DNA from: Planctomycetota bacterium
Lineage (GTDB): Bacteria; Planctomycetota; SZUA-567
Length of the DNA: 37,637 nucleotides
Assembly: GCA_020060765.1 (NCBI GenBank)
Contig: JAGUZQ010000068.1
Span: 1 to 37,637, forward strand
Direction: 5' to 3'
Shown: piece after piece, positions 34,039 to 37,637 of the stretch
How the letters are laid out: each line of letters starts with the position of its first letter
Numbering within the stretch: position 1 is the stretch's first letter
Made by a program: the position numbers and the translations under genes
The notes under the pieces: generated by a model
What the model was told of the DNA's origin: nothing
The model's database searches: none
Seen by the model: only the letters and a program-made list of their open reading frames with translations

Positions 34039-34106
34039 TAACAAATAATTTACACTCGCATCTCGCTGTATGACGTGCAGAACAAAACACAGAAGGGCGA
34101 TGGTCG

Positions 34107-35126
34107 CTATTTCTTCGCGAAGATGGTGTCGCCGATGGAACTAATGCCATCGCCGGGGCTGGTGGGGGCGTAATACTTCCGCTCCGGAAACAGTCCGGCC
34201 ATGTATTTGGCCAGCGTCACGATGGTCGGGCCGTAGCCTTTGGAATACATGTGGTATTCGAGCTTGTAGCCCATGTCCCCGGCGGTCTGGAATCGCTTTT
34301 TGGGATCGCGCTCCATGCTTTTCAGAATGATCTCGGCCACGTCCTCGGGCATGTCGTCGCGGTAGACGCGGGGGTCGGGAATCTTGGCGCTTTTCACGCG
34401 GTCGAGAATCTCAAACACGTCATCGGTCTCGAACACATTCACGCCGGTCAGCAGTTCGTAATAAACGATCCCGAGGGAGAAGAGGTCGCTGCGGGCGTCG
34501 GTGATCTGGTACGAAGCCTGCTCGGGCGACATGTACTCGACCTTGCCCATCAACACCTCGCCCTCTTCCTGCTCCATATAATTGCGCGCCTTGGCCACGC
34601 CGAAGTCGGTCAGCTTCACCTCCCCCTCGTCGTTAATCATGATGTTCTTGGGCGAGACATCGCGGTGGACGATCCCGAGCAGGTTGTCGTCGTCGTCGCG
34701 CTTGTTGTGCGCGTATTCCAGCCCCCGGCAGATACGGCTGACGATAAACGTGCCCAGCTCGATGGGAACCTGCTTGCCCAGTTCCTGGTGGCGCAGGAAA
34801 AACTGTTCCAGATTGATGCCGTCGATGTATTCCATCGCGATATAATAACCGCTGTCGTAGCAACCGAGCTGGTAAATCTGCACGATGTTGGGATGCACGA
34901 GGTTAGCGACCAGCTTGGCCTCGCCGATGAACATGTCCACGAACTCGGGATTGTCGGTGTACTTGGGCAGGATGTTCTTGATGGCGACGGTTTTGGTAAA
35001 CCCCTCGGCGCCGTACTGGACGGCCTCGAAGACCGAGCCCATGCCGCCGGAAGCGATTTTCCGCTCAAGCTTGTACGGGGATCTGCCGAGAATATCGCAA
35101 TCCTGGTCGTGGGAAAAATCATCCAT
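34107..35126 (-). CDS. Soluble Hanks-type Ser/Thr protein kinase
   Basis: 339 aa, kinase domain with short ends and no membrane segment or PASTA repeats. Catalytic features are intact: glycine loop ASGGMGSV, Lys50 (AIKN), Glu69, HRDVSPKN with Asp156, DFG at 174-176, and YMSPEQ in place of APE. The last 40 residues (KYMAGLFPERKYYAPTSPGD, ISSIGDTIF) form an accessory tail. Of the PknB/Pkn group. The substrate is unknown. AGGAGCG precedes the ATG. Upstream, TTGACG with a 17-bp spacer and TATCTA (35187-35159) is only a weak promoter candidate. Confidence 0.94.
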   Translation of the reverse strand: MDDFSHDQDCDILGRSPYKLERKIASGGMGSVFEAVQYGAEGFTKTVAIKNILPKYTDNPEFVDMFIGEAKLVANLVHPNIVQIYQLGCYDSGYYIAMEYIDGINLEQFFLRHQELGKQVPIELGTFIVSRICRGLEYAHNKRDDDDNLLGIVHRDVSPKNIMINDEGEVKLTDFGVAKARNYMEQEEGEVLMGKVEYMSPEQASYQITDARSDLFSLGIVYYELLTGVNVFETDDVFEILDRVKSAKIPDPRVYRDDMPEDVAEIILKSMERDPKKRFQTAGDMGYKLEYHMYSKGYGPTIVTLAKYMAGLFPERKYYAPTSPGDGISSIGDTIFAKK

Positions 35127-35221
35127 CTAGGCGCTCCTGCTGTAAAATCAAAACCGACCGCTCGCTTCGCTACGAAATAGATACCCTCATCCGCCCCTAA
35201 CGTCAAGCAAAAACCGCTGCC

Positions 35222-35779
35222 TCAGCGCCGGATCAGATTCAGGAATTCCGCCCGGGTTTCCGGCTCGCTGTGGAAAGAGCCGAGGACGGAGGAAGTGGTC
35301 ATGACCGAGTTCTGTTTTTCCACCCCGCGCATCATCATGCACAGGTGTCGGCACTCAATCACCACGCCCACTCCTTCGGCGTCGACCGCGCCCATGATTT
35401 CCTGCGCGATCTGCGCGGTGAGGCGTTCCTGGATCTGCAGGCGGCGGGAATAGCAGTCGACGATGCGCGCCAGTTTGCTCACCCCCAGCACCTGGGTGTG
35501 GGCAATGTAGCCGATGTGGCAACGCCCGTAAAACGGCAGCATATGATGCTCGCAGAGACTGTAAACCTCGATGTCGCGCGCGATAATCATGTTGTTGGCC
35601 TCGGACTTGAACACGGCCTTATTGATTACTTCCTTCGGATCGCTACGGTAGCCGCTGCTCAGGAATTCGTAAGCCTTCGCCACCCGCGCGGGCGTATGCA
35701 GCAGTCCCTCGCGTTGCGGGTCTTCCCCCAGTTCGATCAGCAATTCGCGGATCAGTTCCTCGACACGCTGCCTGTTCAT
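35222..35779 (-). CDS. folE: GTP cyclohydrolase I
   Basis: 185 aa, type I enzyme. It converts GTP to 7,8-dihydroneopterin triphosphate, the first step of folate synthesis. Zinc ligands are Cys76 and His79 (SLCEHHMLPFYG) and Cys147 (CRHLCMMMRG). Further family blocks are LLHTPARVAKAYEFL, VLGVSKLARIVDCYSRRLQ and TSSVLGSF. It is the last gene of the fol operon, starting 5 nt after folK. It could also feed queuosine synthesis. Confidence 0.96.
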   Translation of the reverse strand: MNRQRVEELIRELLIELGEDPQREGLLHTPARVAKAYEFLSSGYRSDPKEVINKAVFKSEANNMIIARDIEVYSLCEHHMLPFYGRCHIGYIAHTQVLGVSKLARIVDCYSRRLQIQERLTAQIAQEIMGAVDAEGVGVVIECRHLCMMMRGVEKQNSVMTTSSVLGSFHSEPETRAEFLNLIRR

Positions 35780-35784
35780 GAAGT

Positions 35785-36267
35785 TTATCCCCTGTCTAGA
35801 ATTTCCCGCAGCCGCGCCGTCACCGCGTCGGCTTTTTCCATTCCTTCACCAGCCGCAGCCGCCAAGCCCTCGCGCCGACGGATTTCATCAGGCACAACCT
35901 CGCCCAGGCAGACTGCCAGAAACTCGCGCGCAAACACATCTTCGTCGATTATCTCAAAATCGTTTTTCCCGCGCGCGATTATGTCCAGGTCAATCGGGCG
36001 GGAGGCAAATCTGTCTGCCGTGCGCATACGTCCCAGGCCGCGTTCAATCCGCGCCAGAAGTTCTTTCAGTTCATCTTCAGGCAAAACCGTTTCCACAACC
36101 CAGACACAATTCAGATAACCCGGCTGTTCCTGACGACCTATCGGCGCGGTGCGATAGACCTGCGAAGTTTTCCGCACCATGACTTTTTCCCGCAGCAGTT
36201 CCAGCGCGCGCGGCAGGTTTTCTTCCGGCAGGAGATTGCCGCCGACACCAAGATAATAGCTCGGCAT
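35785..36267 (-). CDS. folK: 6-hydroxymethyl-7,8-dihydropterin pyrophosphokinase
   Basis: 160 aa from ATG 36267, which overlaps the folB stop by one base (TGATG); a start three codons earlier would overlap further. HPPK blocks are YYLGVGGNLLPEENL, SQVYRTAPIG, QPGYLNCVWVVET and the signature FASRPIDLDIIA. It transfers pyrophosphate from ATP to 6-hydroxymethyl-dihydropterin. The next enzyme, FolP, is not in the window. Confidence 0.94.
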   Translation of the reverse strand: MPSYYLGVGGNLLPEENLPRALELLREKVMVRKTSQVYRTAPIGRQEQPGYLNCVWVVETVLPEDELKELLARIERGLGRMRTADRFASRPIDLDIIARGKNDFEIIDEDVFAREFLAVCLGEVVPDEIRRREGLAAAAGEGMEKADAVTARLREILDRG

Positions 36268-36647
36268 CAGGCGCAATCCGTTTCGTTGAAACGCGAAATC
36301 TCCACCGCCACGCTTTTGGCAAACCGGAGCGCGCCCGGCTTTTCGACTTTCACGTCAGCGCGCCGCACCCGCTGGTCATCCAGGCAAGCCTGCGCGATTT
36401 TTTCCGCCATAGCCTCGATCAGCTCGAACTTTTCCCGCTCCAGCAGCATGATGATGCTTTTTTTCACCGCCTTGTAATCGACCGCGTCGGAAATATCGTC
36501 GCTGGCGCAGGCGAGAGCCAGGTCGGCGTGCAGGGTGACGTTGATAATTACGTCCTGCCGGTCGCGCCGCTCCTCTTCCGTAATTCCGACCACGCACCTT
36601 AACAGCAGGTCGATGATGTGAATCCGATCCAGCGTGTTCTCAGCCAT
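36267..36647 (-). CDS. folB: Dihydroneopterin aldolase
   Basis: 126 aa from ATG 36647 (MAENTLDRIHIIDLLLRCVV), which overlaps the upstream reductase stop by 8 nt. The FolB pattern is present: GITEEERRDRQDVIINVTL, SDDISDAVDYKAV, FELIEAMAEKIAQACL and VKVEKPGALRFAKSVAVEI. The family has Glu22 and Lys100-type catalytic residues; Glu in GITEEER and Lys in VEKPGAL stand at these places. It removes glycolaldehyde from dihydroneopterin. Confidence 0.94.
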   Translation of the reverse strand: MAENTLDRIHIIDLLLRCVVGITEEERRDRQDVIINVTLHADLALACASDDISDAVDYKAVKKSIIMLLEREKFELIEAMAEKIAQACLDDQRVRRADVKVEKPGALRFAKSVAVEISRFNETDCA

Positions 36648-37386
36648 AGAACGAACCCCGCAGATTGCGCCCACCGTCGACAAACATCACTTCTCCGGTC
36701 ACGAATTTCGCGCGCAGCAGATAGATCACCGCGTCGGTCACGTCTTCCGCTCCGCCGTAGGCCTGTAATAAATTGGTATGAGAAAGTTTTCGCAGATACT
36801 CCGTGCCCTCCCCCTCCGGCGGCAGGATCAGCCCCGGCGCCACCGCGTTCACCCGCACGCGCGGCGCGAATTCCATCGCCGCCATCCGGGTGAAGTCGTG
36901 CAGTATCCGCTTGGAGATATGATAAGGCACGTGCATCCGGTCGTAATCCACGATCCGGCAATCGAGCAGGTTCACGATCACGCCAGGGCGTTTCTGCTCG
37001 GCGAACATCCTCATCAGCACCAGCGGCGCGAAGGCGTTGACGTTGATGTTCTCGTACAGGTCAGACAGGCCGAACTGGAAGAAACTGTCCTGCGGAAAAA
37101 TCGAGGCGTTGTTGACGAGAAAATCCACCGCCGCGCCTGCCGTGTCCATCGCGTAGGGCAGCAGCGACGCGGCCTGCCCCGGCTTGGCCAGATCCGCCTT
37201 CAGCGTCCAGGCAGTGACGCCCTTCTCCCCGGCCAGCGCGGCGACTTCGCGCGCGTCCTCCTCCGAATCGTGGTAGTGCAGAATTATGTTGCACCCCTCC
37301 CCGGCCAGCGCGAGCGCGATTTCCCTACCCAATCTGCGACCGGCGCCAGTCACCAGCGCGTTTTTTCCGGCAAAAATCCCAGGCAT
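36640..37386 (-). CDS. PTR1/FolM-like pteridine reductase (short-chain dehydrogenase)
   Basis: 248 aa from ATG 37386, with GGGGAA 5 nt upstream and a promoter just beyond. The NADPH motif is TGAGRRLG, the Arg-containing TGxxxRxG form that separates pteridine reductases from most SDRs. Catalytic Tyr and Lys lie in YHISK, with an Asp in NLLDCR where PTR1 has its catalytic Asp. NNAS, VNAVAPG and VDGGRNL complete the fold. As the first gene before folB, folK and folE it probably reduces dihydrofolate or a dihydropterin, like FolM, perhaps as a substitute for FolA. A different SDR substrate cannot be excluded. Confidence 0.85.
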   Translation of the reverse strand: MPGIFAGKNALVTGAGRRLGREIALALAGEGCNIILHYHDSEEDAREVAALAGEKGVTAWTLKADLAKPGQAASLLPYAMDTAGAAVDFLVNNASIFPQDSFFQFGLSDLYENINVNAFAPLVLMRMFAEQKRPGVIVNLLDCRIVDYDRMHVPYHISKRILHDFTRMAAMEFAPRVRVNAVAPGLILPPEGEGTEYLRKLSHTNLLQAYGGAEDVTDAVIYLLRAKFVTGEVMFVDGGRNLRGSFYG

Positions 37387-37452
37387 GTTCTTCCCCGCGT
37401 TGCAGAAACAGCAATACCGACCGCCGCATGAAATCGCCCCGTTGATTATCTG

Positions 37453-37499
37453 CGTCCGGTTACCCTTGTACATCATACCGCAAACCGGACGATGGGCAA
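37453..37499 (-). promoter_or_regulatory. fol operon promoter with 9-bp inverted repeat
   Basis: On the minus strand TTGCCC (37499-37494), a 16-bp spacer and TATGAT (37477-37472), about 80 nt before the reductase start. The perfect inverted repeat CGTCCGGTT/AACCGGACG (37453-37461 and 37483-37491) has centres 30 bp apart, about three helical turns, and brackets the -10. This layout suits a dimeric or paired repressor. Confidence 0.5.
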
Positions 37500-37560
37500 A
37501 ATGAAAAAGCCGACAAGCAAACTACAGGCGGCATTTTTCGCAGGGCTATCGCATTAAAAT

Positions 37561-37602
37561 CCCCCTCGCCCCTTACAAGGGGAGAGGGTCGGGGTGAGGG
37601 GT
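37561..37602. repeat. C/G-run intergenic inverted repeat
   Basis: Nested inverted repeats: outer CCCCTC/GAGGGG (37562-37567, 37596-37601) and inner CCCCTT/AAGGGG (37569-37574, 37577-37582), with GAGGGTCGGGGTG between. Same general class as 14273-14350. It lies upstream of the fol promoter; the last 35 bases of the window show no gene. Confidence 0.55.
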
Positions 37603-37637
37603 TTCCGCAAATTATGCTTCGCGAACCGGAAATCGAC

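Overview
The window looks like part of the chromosome of a moderately GC-rich Gram-negative bacterium. A secretin points to an outer membrane. GatC/GatA point to indirect Gln/Asn-tRNA charging. Promoters read as ordinary sigma-70 type, several with a TATACT -10. The mix of multi-LamG secreted protein, TPR-rich envelope proteins and a partial type II secretion-like set would suit a PVC-type lineage (Lentisphaerota, Planctomycetota or Verrucomicrobiota). That placement is a guess from gene content, not from a marker gene.

Layout. 1-4553 (-): a giant secreted multi-LamG protein that runs off the left edge. 4888-9934 (-): an envelope operon of TPR protein, GspC/PilP-like protein, secretin and coiled-coil/TPR protein, read from a promoter near 10050. 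10287-14242 (+): a TPR-flanked HExxH peptidase overlapping alanine racemase. 14393-18088 (-): recJ, an AraC-type regulator and a QueG-like iron-sulfur protein. 18140-18628: a long non-coding stretch with a simple-sequence inverted repeat, a promoter with a palindrome and a MITE-like element, leading into a REC-PAS-GGDEF diguanylate cyclase (18629-20131, +). 20133-22531 (-): a PTS IIA protein coupled to a TIM-barrel isomerase-like protein, then comF. 22528-25318 (-): an accessory patch with a MORN-repeat protein, vapBC, an FlhB C-terminal-domain homologue, a gene split by an in-frame TAG, and hicAB. 25365-27524 (-): a FliK-like protein. 27545-27755: a second simple-sequence inverted repeat with nine 8-bp tandem units. 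27868-32771 (+): a Pro-rich membrane-anchored protein, cinA, a metallophosphoesterase, gatC, gatA and a DUF2062 membrane protein. 32775-34106 (-): a lower-GC insert with an SDH/ClpP-fold serine protease and a degraded small ORF. 34107-35126 (-): a soluble Ser/Thr kinase. 35222-37386 (-): a folate operon, PTR1/FolM-like reductase-folB-folK-folE, with a 9-bp inverted repeat around its promoter.

How the genes may work together. The secretin cluster could export proteins such as the LamG giant next door. The four fol genes form a nearly complete pterin branch. The FliK-like and FlhB-like genes resemble the non-flagellar ylqG-ylqH pair of Bacillus, here separated by toxin-antitoxin genes and a broken gene. 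The least explained items are the two intergenic elements built as simple-sequence arms around a core of about 80 nt, the MITE-like element in the cyclase leader, the amber-split gene and the frame-disrupted ORF behind the SDH protease. No tRNA, rRNA or CRISPR array was seen.
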